From positions 12,216 through 76,215 of the forward strand of contig JAEWTW010000034.1 in assembly GCA_023397655.1 (NCBI GenBank): DNA of 64,000 nucleotides, written 5' to 3'. The translations under genes were made by a program, and so were the position numbers. The notes under the pieces are model-generated. The model was not told the DNA's origin. It did not search any database and saw only the letters and a program-made list of their open reading frames with translations. The DNA comes from Bacillota bacterium. Lineage in GTDB: Bacteria; Bacillota; Clostridia; Christensenellales; SZUA-584. Positions 51,817-61,557 of the stretch are shown one piece after another. The stretch's first letter is position 1. Each line of letters begins with the position of its first letter.

Positions 51817-54174
51817 TCAGTATTTTCCGAAGTCGTTGTCGGCATACTCGCCGCTGCTGCCTGAGGGCAGCTTCTTGGCTTCGGGCAGCGGGCTGGCTGC
51901 GCCGCCGTTTTCCTGCTTCAGGCGGAACTGGCCCACCAGGCCTTTTAGCGTCTCCGCCTGGCTGGAAAGCTCCTCGGCGGAGGCGGCTGTCTCCTCGGAA
52001 ACGGCTGAATTGCTCTGCACCACCTGCGACAGCTGCTCGATGCCGCGGTTCACTTGTGTGATGGCGGTGGCCTGCTGGCCCGACGCGTCGGCAATGCCGC
52101 CGATCAGCTCCACAGCGTTATCGATGCCGGTTGTGATGTTTTCAAACGCCAGCGCAGTTGTGTCTGCCAGCGCTGTGCCCGCTTCCACCTTGGTGAGCGA
52201 GCCTTCGATCAGTGCCGTCGTTTCCTTGGCGGCGTTTGCGCTCTTGGCGGCGAGGTTGCGCACCTCGTCGGCGACCACCGCGAAGCCCTTGCCATGCGCA
52301 CCGGCACGGGCCGCTTCCACAGCGGCGTTCAGAGCCAGTATGTTGGTCTGGAACGCGATGTCGTCGATCACCCTGATGATCTTCGATATGCTGCCGGAGG
52401 AGACGGAGATGTCCTGCATGGCTTTTTGCATATCCTTCATCTGCTCGTTGCCCTTCACGGCGTCGCTTTTCACCGACACGGAGAGCTCGTTGGCCTTGTT
52501 CGCGTTCAGCGCGTTCTGGCGGGTTTGCGCGGCAATCTGCGTCAGGCTGGATGTGAGCTCTTCGATGGCGCTGGCCTGTTCGGTGGCGCCCTGCGAAATG
52601 GTCTGGTTGCCGTCTGACACGAGCAGCGACCCAGTCGAGACCTGATCCGCCGCCTGGCTGACTTCGGCAAGCGTCTGGTTCAGCGAGCGGATGATGCTGT
52701 TGACAGAATCCCGCAGCTGTACGAAGTCGCCCTTGAACCCGCTGGTGATTTCCATGTCCAGTTCGCCGCGGGATACTGCGTCCAGCGCCTCGTCGATCTC
52801 GCGGATATACGCGCTGATCTCCTGTACACTTTCGTTGTATCTGCCGCTGATCTGGCTGAACATGCTGACGCTGTCCGCCAGCAAAGCATCCTGTGTCTGC
52901 TCGGCGTGATACTGGTGGCCGAGGTTGCCGTCCGACAGTGCCGTCAGGCTTTCAAGCAGTTTTTCCACCTCGCCGGTCTCATACTGCCGTATCTTCTCGT
53001 CCGACAGCGCGGCGGTCTGCTTGTTTTCCACCATGGCGCTGTAGGCGGCGATGAGTTCACCCGTTTCGTCCCTGAGCCTTTTGTACTTCTCGTCCACTTC
53101 ATTGCTAAAGTCGCCCGCTGCGGCACGCTGCATCAGGCCGGTAACGGCGGCCAGCGGCTTCGTGATGCTGCGGACGGTCACAAATATGAGCGCAAATACC
53201 AGCGCGAGCGCGGCAGCCAGTATGATCAGCAGCTGTATAAGCAGACCGCTGAGCGACTCAAACAGCTCGGCATGCGGCAGCACGAGCGCCAGCACCCAGC
53301 CGGTTTCAGGTATATGGGCATAGTAAACGTCGTTATTGCCATTCGCATTTGATATTTCGACTGAACCCTCAGGGTTGGACAGCATCGTCTGCGCGACGGC
53401 TTTCAGGCCGGAATCGCTGTCTTCCAGCATGTTCTGCGTCATGATCTTCTCCGCGTCCACGCCTGCGAGATACAGGCCGGAAGCGTCCGTCAGCACCGCG
53501 TACCCGCTCTTGCCGACTTCTATGCCGGCGATCATCTGCTGCAGGTTGCTGAGGTCGATATCGCCGGTCGCGACGCCGATAAATTCTCCGTTTTCACCAA
53601 AGAGCGGCGCGGTGGCGGTCAGCATGGTAATGCCGGTGACCTCGTCATAATACGGGGCGGACCAGGCAACCCCTTCTGTAATCTCCTTGCCCACCGTATA
53701 CCATTCCCACGACGGATAATTGTAGTCCGCTGAGCTGTAGTCTTCGGTGTAGGCATAGCTGTCTCCGTCCCGGTAGGCATAGGGGCCAAAGAACTGCATG
53801 CTGCTCTTAAATGCGTAAGGCTCAAAGAACACGCCGTTTCCGAACGTCTCCTCGTTGACGCTGACGGTGCCCTTGAGCAGCGTAGCGTAGTCGGCGCTCT
53901 GCAGTTTGAGACCCACTTTTTCTGTTGTTCTGGCCAGGGACTCCACGACGCGGCTGTGGTTGGTGAGCGACTGCTCCACGTCGTTGATGACGGAGTCGAG
54001 CCGGGCATCCATCTTGGCATGGATCTCCTGGGTATTGATGCTGTAGGAGCTTTGGTATCCCAGTATGCTGACTGCAGCCAGCGCGACAAATATGACAGGC
54101 AGCAATATGAGCAGAGTTCTTTTTCGGAGTGATGACCTGCCCGCCTTTTCTTTTTTCTTTTTAGGTGTTTTCAT
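51817..54174 (-). CDS. Methyl-accepting chemotaxis protein, dCache sensor
   Basis: 785 residues: basic N-terminus and helix 1 (about 20-42), periplasmic-type dCache domain (about 45-300; WYTVGKEITEGVAWSAPYYDE, VLTDASGLYLAG), helix 2 (about 305-330), HAMP (about 330-385) and a long cytoplasmic signalling coiled coil with the tip IAFQTNILALNAAVEAARAG. dCache sensors of this form often bind amino acids or other small ligands. No CheR-tethering pentapeptide at the C-terminus. Single gene with terminator. Confidence 0.95.
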   Translation of the reverse strand: MKTPKKKKEKAGRSSLRKRTLLILLPVIFVALAAVSILGYQSSYSINTQEIHAKMDARLDSVINDVEQSLTNHSRVVESLARTTEKVGLKLQSADYATLLKGTVSVNEETFGNGVFFEPYAFKSSMQFFGPYAYRDGDSYAYTEDYSSADYNYPSWEWYTVGKEITEGVAWSAPYYDEVTGITMLTATAPLFGENGEFIGVATGDIDLSNLQQMIAGIEVGKSGYAVLTDASGLYLAGVDAEKIMTQNMLEDSDSGLKAVAQTMLSNPEGSVEISNANGNNDVYYAHIPETGWVLALVLPHAELFESLSGLLIQLLIILAAALALVFALIFVTVRSITKPLAAVTGLMQRAAAGDFSNEVDEKYKRLRDETGELIAAYSAMVENKQTAALSDEKIRQYETGEVEKLLESLTALSDGNLGHQYHAEQTQDALLADSVSMFSQISGRYNESVQEISAYIREIDEALDAVSRGELDMEITSGFKGDFVQLRDSVNSIIRSLNQTLAEVSQAADQVSTGSLLVSDGNQTISQGATEQASAIEELTSSLTQIAAQTRQNALNANKANELSVSVKSDAVKGNEQMKDMQKAMQDISVSSGSISKIIRVIDDIAFQTNILALNAAVEAARAGAHGKGFAVVADEVRNLAAKSANAAKETTALIEGSLTKVEAGTALADTTALAFENITTGIDNAVELIGGIADASGQQATAITQVNRGIEQLSQVVQSNSAVSEETAASAEELSSQAETLKGLVGQFRLKQENGGAASPLPEAKKLPSGSSGEYADNDFGKY

Positions 54175-54339
54175 TTTACCTCCCCTTATTTCACAAAATA
54201 AAAACGGTTATTTGAATATAATATCGGTACATCCGGCGGGTAAGTGAACAAGAAGATTGTGGGCAACCGTGTATATTTCTGCATACCGGAAAGGCCAAGA
54301 TATCTTTTGTCTGTCTTTAATTTAATTTACTTAAATATC

Positions 54340-54367
54340 TTATGACACCATAGACTTATGTTATAAT
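54340..54367 (+). promoter_or_regulatory. Promoter of the histidine kinase gene
   Basis: TTATGA (54340-54345), 16-base spacer, TATAAT (54362-54367), 80 bases upstream of the start. Confidence 0.55.
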
Positions 54368-54446
54368 AATCCTGTACCAAACATTTAATTCAAACCTTAC
54401 GTGTATCCCTTTTGCGATTCAGTAAAGTTTCTTGAGGAAAAATATT

Positions 54447-57263
54447 ATGAATAAGTTCAAGTCTTTAAACGAGCCGTATGAAAGAATCAGGCAAAGCGAG
54501 GAGAGGCTGCTTGCGCTGATGAAGGCGACCTCGGACGTTATCTATCGCATGAGCCCCGACTGGAAAACCATGTCCGAGCTTTACGGGCGCGGCTTCCTTG
54601 AAGATACCCGGGACCCGGACCCAGAGTGGCTGGACAAGTACATACACCCGCAGGATCAGGCGTTTGTACTCAGCGTCGTTGACGAGTGCATTCGCGACAA
54701 GAGGACGTTTGAGCTTGAACACCGGGTGCTGCGGGCGGACGGGAGCGTTGGCTGGACATTCTCCCGGGCTATTCCTCTTTTTGAGGATAATGGCGATATC
54801 AAGGAATGGTTTGGAGCAGCCAGCGATATTACGGAGCGCAAGCGAATGGAGGAGGCGCTACATCTCCATAGCAGCATTGCAGGGAGCTTGGGAGAAGCCA
54901 TCTTTGCGGTTGATATAAACCAAAATGTGATCTTTTGGAATAAGGGGGCTGAGACCCTTTACGGATGGCGGGAAGAGGAAGCCATGGGTCGGAATTTAAC
55001 GCAGCTGTTTACGCCGATTTACTATGACGGTGGGGTAAGCCGCGAGCAAGCTGTTAAGGATTCCCTCGAGCAGGGATGGTGGCGCGGAGAGGCCAGTTAT
55101 AAGCACAAAGACGGCTATGTGATCGATGTGATGGCAAATGGCCGCGTTATAAAAGATAAGAATGGGAAGATAATTTCAATGTTCATCATCCATACCGACA
55201 TCACAGAGCGCAAGAAAATGGAGGAAGCGCTCAAAGAGAGCGAAATCAGGTTCAAAACGCTCAGCGAATCCACACCGATTGGAGTCGGATTCAGTACGAT
55301 GGATGGCATACTGCGCTACACCAACCCGGCCTTTGAGCGAATACTTGGTTATGAACGAGGAGAGATGGTCGGCAAGAAGGCAACCGACATGTGGTGGATT
55401 GATAAAGATAGAAAGGCCTGGCTGGATATATTGAAGCAGAAGGGAAACATCACGGATTTTCAAGCTAAACTCAGAAAAAAAGACGGAACGGCAGTTTGGG
55501 GCAGTATGGGAGGCGCGTCCATATTATTCGGGAGCACACCGGGAGTTATGGGTACGATTCAGGATATCACCAAGAAAAGGGAGGCTGAAGAGGCGCTGAT
55601 CGCATCTCATAGACAGATCCAGAGCATCATTGATAACACGCCGGACATCATCTATGCCATTGATCAGGAGAAGCGCTTTACGTTGGCGAATACCGCCCTC
55701 GCAGAGCTGCATGATACCACTCCGGCTCAGATGATTGGGAAGAGACGTCATGAGTTTATGCCCAAGGAAGATGCCGAAGAGCAGGAGAATAATGATCATC
55801 AGGTAATAGAGGAAAACAGGACGCTGGAGTTTGAGGAGAACAGCCATATAAAAGGCAGATCGCTGACGTGGCTTTCCAAAAAATTCCCGCTGCACGATGC
55901 TCAGAACAGGATTTACGGGGTAGCCGGCATTTCCACTGACATCACTGAGCGGAAACAAAAAGCGGATGCCCTGAGCGGCAGCAGGAAACAGCTTTCAGAA
56001 TTAAGTGAAAGCCTCGCTGCCGAGGTAGATGCGCTGAGCATTTTCCACAAGATCAACACCCGTTTCATTAAAGAGGATGATGCACAGCTTGTGTATGCGG
56101 ATATCATGGATGCGGCAATATTATTGACGGATGCGGACTGCGGAAACATGCAGATGGTAGCCGATGACGGAAAAACGCTGGAAATTGTCGCCCATAAAGG
56201 ATACAGCGATGAATTCATTCGCCGCTATCAGAGGATATCCGATGAGAGCATGATATGCGCCCGGGCAAAGGAGCAAAAGGCGAGGATCATCGCAGACGAT
56301 ATTTTGCACAGCACGTTATTCGATGAGGACAACCGCCGGTTCATGCTTGACGAGGGCATGGTATGCACTCAGTCCACGCCGATGTTCAGCGTTTCGGGTA
56401 AGCTGCTGGGTATAATGTCAACTCACTACAAATCACCGCATGTGTTTGACGAGCGCCAATTGAGGGTGTTGGACCTGCTGTCTCGTCAGGCGGCGAACGT
56501 GATCGAGCGGATAAAGATTGGAGAGGCGCTGCATCAAAGCGAGAAAAAAGCACTGGAGCTGGTAGAGGTGCTGAAAGAAACCGACAGCAATAAGAATCAG
56601 TTTATCAGCGCTCTGTCCCATGAACTCCGAAATCCGCTGGCCATCATATCAACGGGACTTGAAATTCTGGGGCTGACTCAGAGCGAAGAGCAGATTCAGA
56701 AGACCAATGAAATATTAAGCCGCCAAATGCGCCAGCTTTGCGCGCTGGTGGATGACCTGCTTGACCTGACGCGCATTTCCAACAACAGGATAGAACTGAA
56801 AAAAGAGGTGCTGGAACTGAGCAGCCTCGTATTGTCCACAGCGGAAGAGCAAAGGGCGCTGTTCGACGAGAAGGGGGTGGGGCTGCACACCAGAATCTGC
56901 ACTGCACCCATTTTTATTGATGCCGATACAGTCCGGATCAAACAGATCATCGGTAATCTGCTGCACAATGCCCAAAAATATACACCGACCGGGGGAGAAG
57001 TTCTGCTCAGCGTTTGCCGGGAAAACAAGCAGGCGGTCATCAGCGTCAAAGACAACGGAATGGGCTTAAGCCCCGAATTGATATCACAACTGTTCCAGCC
57101 GTTCGTTCAAGCCGATATGACGCTGGACAGATCCGGCGGCGGGTTGGGCCTGGGGCTCTCCATTACAAAGGGCATTGCCGAGATGCATGGGGGAAGCATC
57201 GCCGCCTACAGCGGAGGTCTGGGACAAGGCTCCGAGTTTGTGATACGGCTGCCGTTGTCTTAA
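54447..57263 (+). CDS. Multi-PAS/GAF sensor histidine kinase
   Basis: 938 residues, no membrane helix, hence a cytoplasmic sensor. Four PAS domains (about 20-140, 140-265, 265-385, 390-515), each ending in a PAC-like DITERK or DITKKR stretch, a GAF domain (about 535-690), HisKA with phospho-acceptor His725 in SALSHELRNPLA, and HATPase with N-box NLLHNAQKYTP, G1 VKDNGMGLSPE and G2 GGGLGLGLSI. No receiver domain and no response regulator gene next to it. Start at MNKFKSLNEP behind tgaggaaa. Confidence 0.94.
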   Translation: MNKFKSLNEPYERIRQSEERLLALMKATSDVIYRMSPDWKTMSELYGRGFLEDTRDPDPEWLDKYIHPQDQAFVLSVVDECIRDKRTFELEHRVLRADGSVGWTFSRAIPLFEDNGDIKEWFGAASDITERKRMEEALHLHSSIAGSLGEAIFAVDINQNVIFWNKGAETLYGWREEEAMGRNLTQLFTPIYYDGGVSREQAVKDSLEQGWWRGEASYKHKDGYVIDVMANGRVIKDKNGKIISMFIIHTDITERKKMEEALKESEIRFKTLSESTPIGVGFSTMDGILRYTNPAFERILGYERGEMVGKKATDMWWIDKDRKAWLDILKQKGNITDFQAKLRKKDGTAVWGSMGGASILFGSTPGVMGTIQDITKKREAEEALIASHRQIQSIIDNTPDIIYAIDQEKRFTLANTALAELHDTTPAQMIGKRRHEFMPKEDAEEQENNDHQVIEENRTLEFEENSHIKGRSLTWLSKKFPLHDAQNRIYGVAGISTDITERKQKADALSGSRKQLSELSESLAAEVDALSIFHKINTRFIKEDDAQLVYADIMDAAILLTDADCGNMQMVADDGKTLEIVAHKGYSDEFIRRYQRISDESMICARAKEQKARIIADDILHSTLFDEDNRRFMLDEGMVCTQSTPMFSVSGKLLGIMSTHYKSPHVFDERQLRVLDLLSRQAANVIERIKIGEALHQSEKKALELVEVLKETDSNKNQFISALSHELRNPLAIISTGLEILGLTQSEEQIQKTNEILSRQMRQLCALVDDLLDLTRISNNRIELKKEVLELSSLVLSTAEEQRALFDEKGVGLHTRICTAPIFIDADTVRIKQIIGNLLHNAQKYTPTGGEVLLSVCRENKQAVISVKDNGMGLSPELISQLFQPFVQADMTLDRSGGGLGLGLSITKGIAEMHGGSIAAYSGGLGQGSEFVIRLPLS

Positions 57264-57372
57264 AATGCATAACGGCACCGAGACTGCAGCCGGATGAGCA
57301 GTGAACCCGCGGTGCGGAGCTGACCCAGCCGTTCGAGATGACACCGTGATGAATGATCCGGATGCAAGCTAC

Positions 57373-57406
57373 GGAGGCAGCAGCTATGCTGGCCTCTGTT
57401 TTTATG
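57373..57406 (+). terminator. Terminator of the histidine kinase gene
   Basis: GAGGC-ag-CAGC-tat-GCTG-GCCTC followed by tgttttta. Confidence 0.75.
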
Positions 57407-57495
57407 CCTGCGGCTGTCACCATAACTATACACACACACATAGTATATACAGTCCCTTAACTTTGTGAAAAGAGCTGGAAGCTGGAGGTATGTGT

Positions 57496-58839
57496 GTGGC
57501 AAACAAAAGAATTTACGGTATCAAAGGCGATATCATAACGCCGGGCGATCCGGAATATAATGAGGCGCGTCAGGAGTGGAACAGGCGTATACAGAGGTTT
57601 CCGCGGGCCATTGTGTACTGTGAGAACCGAAAGGACGTGTCCCGCAGCATCGAGTGGGCGCTGAATCAGGGCGCACCAATACGGCTGCGCGGCGGCGGCC
57701 ACCACTATGAGGGCTATTCCACCGGTAACGGCGCGCTGGTGATCGACGTGAGCCGCATGAACAGTGTGACGGTGGAGGACGGTCTGGTGCATGCGGAGGG
57801 CGGCGCAAGCAACCGGGCGCTGTATGACGCGGTGGGGCCTCTTGGGTACGCGTTTCCGAGCGGCACATGCCCCACGGTGTGCGTGTCCGGCCTGACGCTG
57901 GGCGGCGGCTGGGGGCTCTCGTGCCGCTTGCTGGGGCTGACATGCGACAGCCTCGTATCGGCGGAGCTGGTGGACGCGTGCGGACGTAATGTGACGGCGA
58001 ACTCTCACTGCAACCAGGACCTTTACTGGGCGCTGTGCGGCGGCGGGGGCGGCAACTTCGGCGTGGTGACGGGCCTCACTTACCGGCTGCCGGACTTTAA
58101 GCCGGAGGTGGTGACGTATGTGCAGCTGTATTACCCGGATGCCGGCGCGGCGCAGCAGACGCTGTTCTGGGAGACATGGCAGCGCTGGACGCCGGCTGCG
58201 GACGAGCGGGTGACGCTGCAGGCATCCATCTACCATGCGGAGGGAGAGGGATACGCGGTATACAGCCGCGGCCTGTTCTTCGGCACGCCGGAGGAAGCGG
58301 CGGAGGCGGTGGAACCGCTGGCGTCGCTGCCCGGCTGTATGGCGCTGTTTGAGGGCACCACGTTCTTCGACGCCATACAGACCATCGAAGACAGCTATCC
58401 GCCGTCCGAGAAGTTCAAGTCCACCGGGCGCTACGTAAAGCAGCCGCTGGAGAGCGATGACATCCGGCGCTTTGTAAACAGCTTGCGCGATTACCCGGAA
58501 GGCTCTGTGTTCACGGCATATTCGTTGTATATGCTGGGCGGAGCGGTGGCGGACAAGGGTCAGCATGAGACGGCGTTCTTCTTCCGCGACGCGCCGTATA
58601 TTGCGCTGCTGCAGTCCGTGTGGGAGGAGGACCGGTACGAGGACGTGAACATCGGATGGGTGGATAAAAACTTTCCGCCGCTTGCAAGAGCAACGGCAGG
58701 GTCGTATATCAATTTCCCGTACAGCAATTTAAAGGACTATATGCGGGCGTATTACGGCGGCAACGCCGCGCGCCTGCGGCGTGTCAAACGCATGTACGAC
58801 CCGTACAACGTGTTCTGCTTCCAGCAGAGCATAAGGTGA
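57496..58839 (+). CDS. FAD-linked oxidase, BBE type (bicovalent flavin)
   Basis: About 447 residues. PCMH FAD domain with RLRGGGHHYEGY (His for 8-alpha linkage) and SGTCPTVCVSG followed by LGGGWG (Cys for 6-S linkage), so FAD is probably bound at two points as in glucooligosaccharide and berberine-bridge oxidases. C-terminal BBE segment MYDPYNVFCFQQSIR. An oxygen- or other acceptor-dependent carbohydrate/alcohol oxidase is likely. The GTG at 57496 is preferred because ggagg lies 7 bases before it; an ATG two codons earlier is too close. Confidence 0.88.
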   Translation: MANKRIYGIKGDIITPGDPEYNEARQEWNRRIQRFPRAIVYCENRKDVSRSIEWALNQGAPIRLRGGGHHYEGYSTGNGALVIDVSRMNSVTVEDGLVHAEGGASNRALYDAVGPLGYAFPSGTCPTVCVSGLTLGGGWGLSCRLLGLTCDSLVSAELVDACGRNVTANSHCNQDLYWALCGGGGGNFGVVTGLTYRLPDFKPEVVTYVQLYYPDAGAAQQTLFWETWQRWTPAADERVTLQASIYHAEGEGYAVYSRGLFFGTPEEAAEAVEPLASLPGCMALFEGTTFFDAIQTIEDSYPPSEKFKSTGRYVKQPLESDDIRRFVNSLRDYPEGSVFTAYSLYMLGGAVADKGQHETAFFFRDAPYIALLQSVWEEDRYEDVNIGWVDKNFPPLARATAGSYINFPYSNLKDYMRAYYGGNAARLRRVKRMYDPYNVFCFQQSIR

Positions 58840-58885
58840 AGCGGCGGGCAAGAGAGGCTTAAGATACAGCCCGGAATTTAGCAAA

Positions 58886-58921
58886 TAAAAAAGCGGAACA
58901 CGTGATGAAGTTCCGCTTGCT
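58886..58921. terminator. Bidirectional terminator
   Basis: AAGCGGAAC-10-GTTCCGCTT with A-rich and T-containing flanks. Confidence 0.8.
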
Positions 58922-58944
58922 TTGTGTTTCTTGTGTACCTTGCA

Positions 58945-59439
58945 CTATGACGCGCCCGTCAGCGTCTCGTACGGCCAGTCCTGTATGCCGCCGAGGTCGT
59001 AAACATTCGTGTATCCGAGCGCCGTCAGCGTGTCTGCGGCGATGGCGCTGCGCCTTCCGCTGCGGCAGTACACGATGATGGTGCTGTTCTTGTCTGCTGG
59101 CAGCTCGGGAGAATCGGCGGTGATGGTGTCGTAGGGCAGCAGTAACGCGCCGTCAATATGTGCTTCGTCGTATTCGTATTTGGCGCGTACGTCCAGCAGC
59201 GTCACACCTTCCGTTCCGATAAGCGCGCGGGCGTCATCGGGCGTTATTTTCTGCGCTTTCGCCCCGGACTCAGTCGCTGTTGTTTCGGCGGGGTCAGCCG
59301 GAGCCTTTGTCGTGCTGTCGGCAGGTGTCGTCTGCGCCGGTGCTTCGGCTGCCGTTGCCGTGGGAGCGTTGCCGCCAGGTGCGCAGCCGGAGAAAATGAG
59401 CACCGCTGCCAGCGCCATGTATATCAAAACTCTTTTCAT
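58945..59439 (-). CDS. Rhodanese-like lipoprotein
   Basis: 164 residues. Lipoprotein signal with FSGCAPG, an Ala/Thr/Pro linker (about 25-60), then a rhodanese domain with LLDVRAKYEYDEAHIDGALL and the active loop YCRSGRRS. Likely a surface sulfur transferase or sulfide-handling protein. Start at MKRVLIY with ggaggt upstream. A truncated copy of its C-terminal half lies 170 bases away. Confidence 0.92.
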   Translation of the reverse strand: MKRVLIYMALAAVLIFSGCAPGGNAPTATAAEAPAQTTPADSTTKAPADPAETTATESGAKAQKITPDDARALIGTEGVTLLDVRAKYEYDEAHIDGALLLPYDTITADSPELPADKNSTIIVYCRSGRRSAIAADTLTALGYTNVYDLGGIQDWPYETLTGAS

Positions 59440-59540
59440 AGCCTGTACCTCCTTTTTTATCAAGTATAGCCTGAAATGCAGCGGCTGATAAAGTGAGCAT
59501 GTCACAAAGCGGCGCTTCAGAATCAAACTGCGCTTTTTTG

Positions 59541-59570
59541 AAAATAAAAAGGCCTGCACAGAGGCAGGCG
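59541..59570 (-). terminator. Terminator after the truncated rhodanese copy
   Basis: GCCTGC-acagag-GCAGGC with a T-run on the leftward strand (ttttta). Confidence 0.75.
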
Positions 59571-59606
59571 CGTGTCGATACCGTTTTACGGCGGCAGCCG
59601 ATATGT

Positions 59607-59798
59607 TTATGACACGGTGCCGTATGGCCAGTCCTTTATGCTGCCGAGGTCGAGTATGCGGGTGTAGCCTAGCTGCGCCAGCGTCTGTGCGGCAATGGCG
59701 CTGCGCCGCCCGCTGCGGCAGTATACGATGATGGTATCGTCCTTGTTTTCCGGCAGGCCGGGTGCGCCCTCCGCGATGGCGTCATACGGCAGCAGCAT
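59607..59798 (-). pseudogene. Truncated second rhodanese copy
   Basis: 63 codons aligning with the last ~60 residues of the neighbouring rhodanese lipoprotein (MLLPYDAIAEGAPGLPENKD against LLLPYDTITADSPELPADKN; active loop YCRSGRRS identical). The signal peptide, linker and first half of the domain are missing and no ribosome binding site precedes the ATG. A remnant of a tandem duplication. Confidence 0.75.
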
Positions 59799-59899
59799 AT
59801 TAAGATAACACAGCGGGGACCGAATGAAACGAGAAGATAGGCGGATGGAGGAAAGGATATAACCTTTGAGCGGCAGAGGGCATATGCGCGCCTCTGCTC

Positions 59900-60628
59900 T
59901 CAGCTGTTTTTAAACAGCGACACGTACAGCCGCTTCGGCAGTATCTTCAGCAAAAAGGCGGCTAACGCCCACCTTTTGGTGACATAGCCGCGGAGCCTGC
60001 GCCGCTCAATGAGGCGTGCAATCTGCCGGGCTGCTTTTTCGGGCGGCGCGACCCAGAACAACCCGTCGCCCTGCGCCATCGCGGTGTCCACGAAGCCGGG
60101 CCGGATGTCGGTGACGGCGATGGTATTGCCGGATGCTTTGGCCTTGCACGCCAGCCCTTCCATGTAGCTGGACATATACGCCTTGGACGCGTTATATGCC
60201 GGGCTGTTTGCGCTGCCGCGGAGCGCGGCGACGGAGGAAATGGCGGCGAGATGCCCCGCACCCTGCCGCAGGAAATACTGCATGGCGGCATCCGCGAGAG
60301 CGGTGAAACCGCGCACGTTCACGTTGATGGTATCGCTTTCGTATGACCACTCGAGGCCGGGGTTGATGTGGCCGGTGCCCGCGCTGATGATGAGCAAATC
60401 CATGCCGCCCAGTGACTGTATAAGTGCATCCAGCAGGCTGGCGGCTTCCTCGGGCAGGGATACGTCCATCCGCGCCGCCTGAACGTTTGCGCCCAGTTCC
60501 TGTGCCAGTGGCTCTAGGAGTTCCATCCGCCGCGCCGTGATGCCGACCGCACAGCCCTCCCGCGCATACAGCTTCGCCAGCTCGCGCCCGATGCCGCTGC
60601 TGGCGCCGATGATGATAACCTTTTTCAT
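59900..60628 (-). CDS. SDR family oxidoreductase
   Basis: 242 residues: GASSGIGRELAKLYA, catalytic Ser in AISSVAALRG, YNASKAYMSSY active site, and VTDIRPGFVDTAMAQ. The C-terminal RRRLRGYVTKRWALAAFLLKILPKRLY is basic and may associate with the membrane, as in acyl- or lipid-modifying SDRs of the YbbO/DltE type. Ribosome binding site aaaggagc. Substrate unknown. Confidence 0.88.
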   Translation of the reverse strand: MKKVIIIGASSGIGRELAKLYAREGCAVGITARRMELLEPLAQELGANVQAARMDVSLPEEAASLLDALIQSLGGMDLLIISAGTGHINPGLEWSYESDTINVNVRGFTALADAAMQYFLRQGAGHLAAISSVAALRGSANSPAYNASKAYMSSYMEGLACKAKASGNTIAVTDIRPGFVDTAMAQGDGLFWVAPPEKAARQIARLIERRRLRGYVTKRWALAAFLLKILPKRLYVSLFKNS

Positions 60629-60776
60629 GGGTGGCGCTCCTTTGTGGGGTTAATTCCAACAGATACCATAACAATACCATACCACGATGCAACTTATTGT
60701 CAATGTGAAGGAGGTTGGGGGTTCGTATTCGTCAAAACTTCAGCCTGAAAGATATGTATGTATGCAGAATGTTGTA

Positions 60777-60805
60777 TTGTTACCAACCAACACCATTGAT
60801 ATAAT
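60777..60805 (+). promoter_or_regulatory. Promoter upstream of a broken gene
   Basis: TTGTTA (60777-60782), 17-base spacer, consensus TATAAT (60800-60805), followed by a caagggggg ribosome binding site. Confidence 0.65.
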
Positions 60806-60831
60806 ATATAAACGCAAGGGGGGTATATAAA

Positions 60832-61137
60832 ATGTTTGGGCGCAAAAGCAAAAGAGAAAAACAAAACAACAAAGCCGGTGTTAATGATAAGGTACCCCAT
60901 TCCATTGCTGGTCCGAATACACTGCTAAATTTGGCATCCTTTCAGTTGCGACGAAAAGAGTCGTTATTTGTCACACAGGTCCGAGTGATTCTAAAGGACA
61001 AATCGGCCAACATTAGAGAATTTTTGAATCCAGCCATCTTCATCCTGAAATGCAATTTCCCCACCCATCTTTTCAGAAATTGTACACAGGTCATACTCAT
61101 CCGTTTCAATAGAAACGCACAATTTCATTTCATTTGA
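60832..61137 (+). pseudogene. Possible gene 5' end cut by AT-rich DNA
   Basis: An ATG with good promoter and ribosome binding site opens a frame beginning MFGRKSKREKQNNKAGVNDK. After about 50 codons it runs antisense to the gene at 60991-61392 and its composition changes. I read it as the start of a gene interrupted by an insertion, or a very small basic protein; the downstream part of the frame is probably not real. Confidence 0.3.
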
Positions 61138-61392
61138 GTAAGCTTCAAACATATCTAAAAAATTATAAATGGTGTCCGTTATTGTTTCAGAAAGCAAATC
61201 GCAAACTTTCTCTTTTTCTTCCTTTGAAAGGTTTGAAAGGTTTGAATACTGCTCTTTTTTTATTGGATTTTTAGTTGCCCCTTTTACAATGTCCATTGAA
61301 ATTTTAAGCGAAATATCTCTGACATGCTCAATTACTCTTTTCCCAAACCGATCAAGTAATTCTTGTTTTTCATTTACAGATAATTCTTTCAT
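60991..61392 (-). CDS. AT-rich hypothetical protein
   Basis: 133 residues, helical, beginning MKELSVNEKQELLDRFG and ending in a beta-like EKMGGEIAFQDEDGWIQKFS. It has a good start (gaggt) but no recognised family. AT-rich against the flanks, so probably acquired; its size and composition would fit an immunity or antitoxin-type protein, but nothing proves that. Confidence 0.65.
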   Translation of the reverse strand: MKELSVNEKQELLDRFGKRVIEHVRDISLKISMDIVKGATKNPIKKEQYSNLSNLSKEEKEKVCDLLSETITDTIYNFLDMFEAYSNEMKLCVSIETDEYDLCTISEKMGGEIAFQDEDGWIQKFSNVGRFVL

Positions 61393-61557
61393 AATATTAC
61401 CTCGTGAAATATTTATTATCCGCTCTACTCCAAACTCTGTTGATTTTATCTGATTAAGAGTTAATGCTGATACAGTATTGCTGGATGACACGACAAAAAG
61501 GCTGGTAGGCAAAGCTGAACCATTCTTTCAAAAATGACTTCCGACTGACTGAGATTC

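Noticed and set aside
57428..57440. CA dinucleotide run as a phase-variation tract
   Set aside because: Only about five or six repeats and outside any coding or clear promoter spacing.
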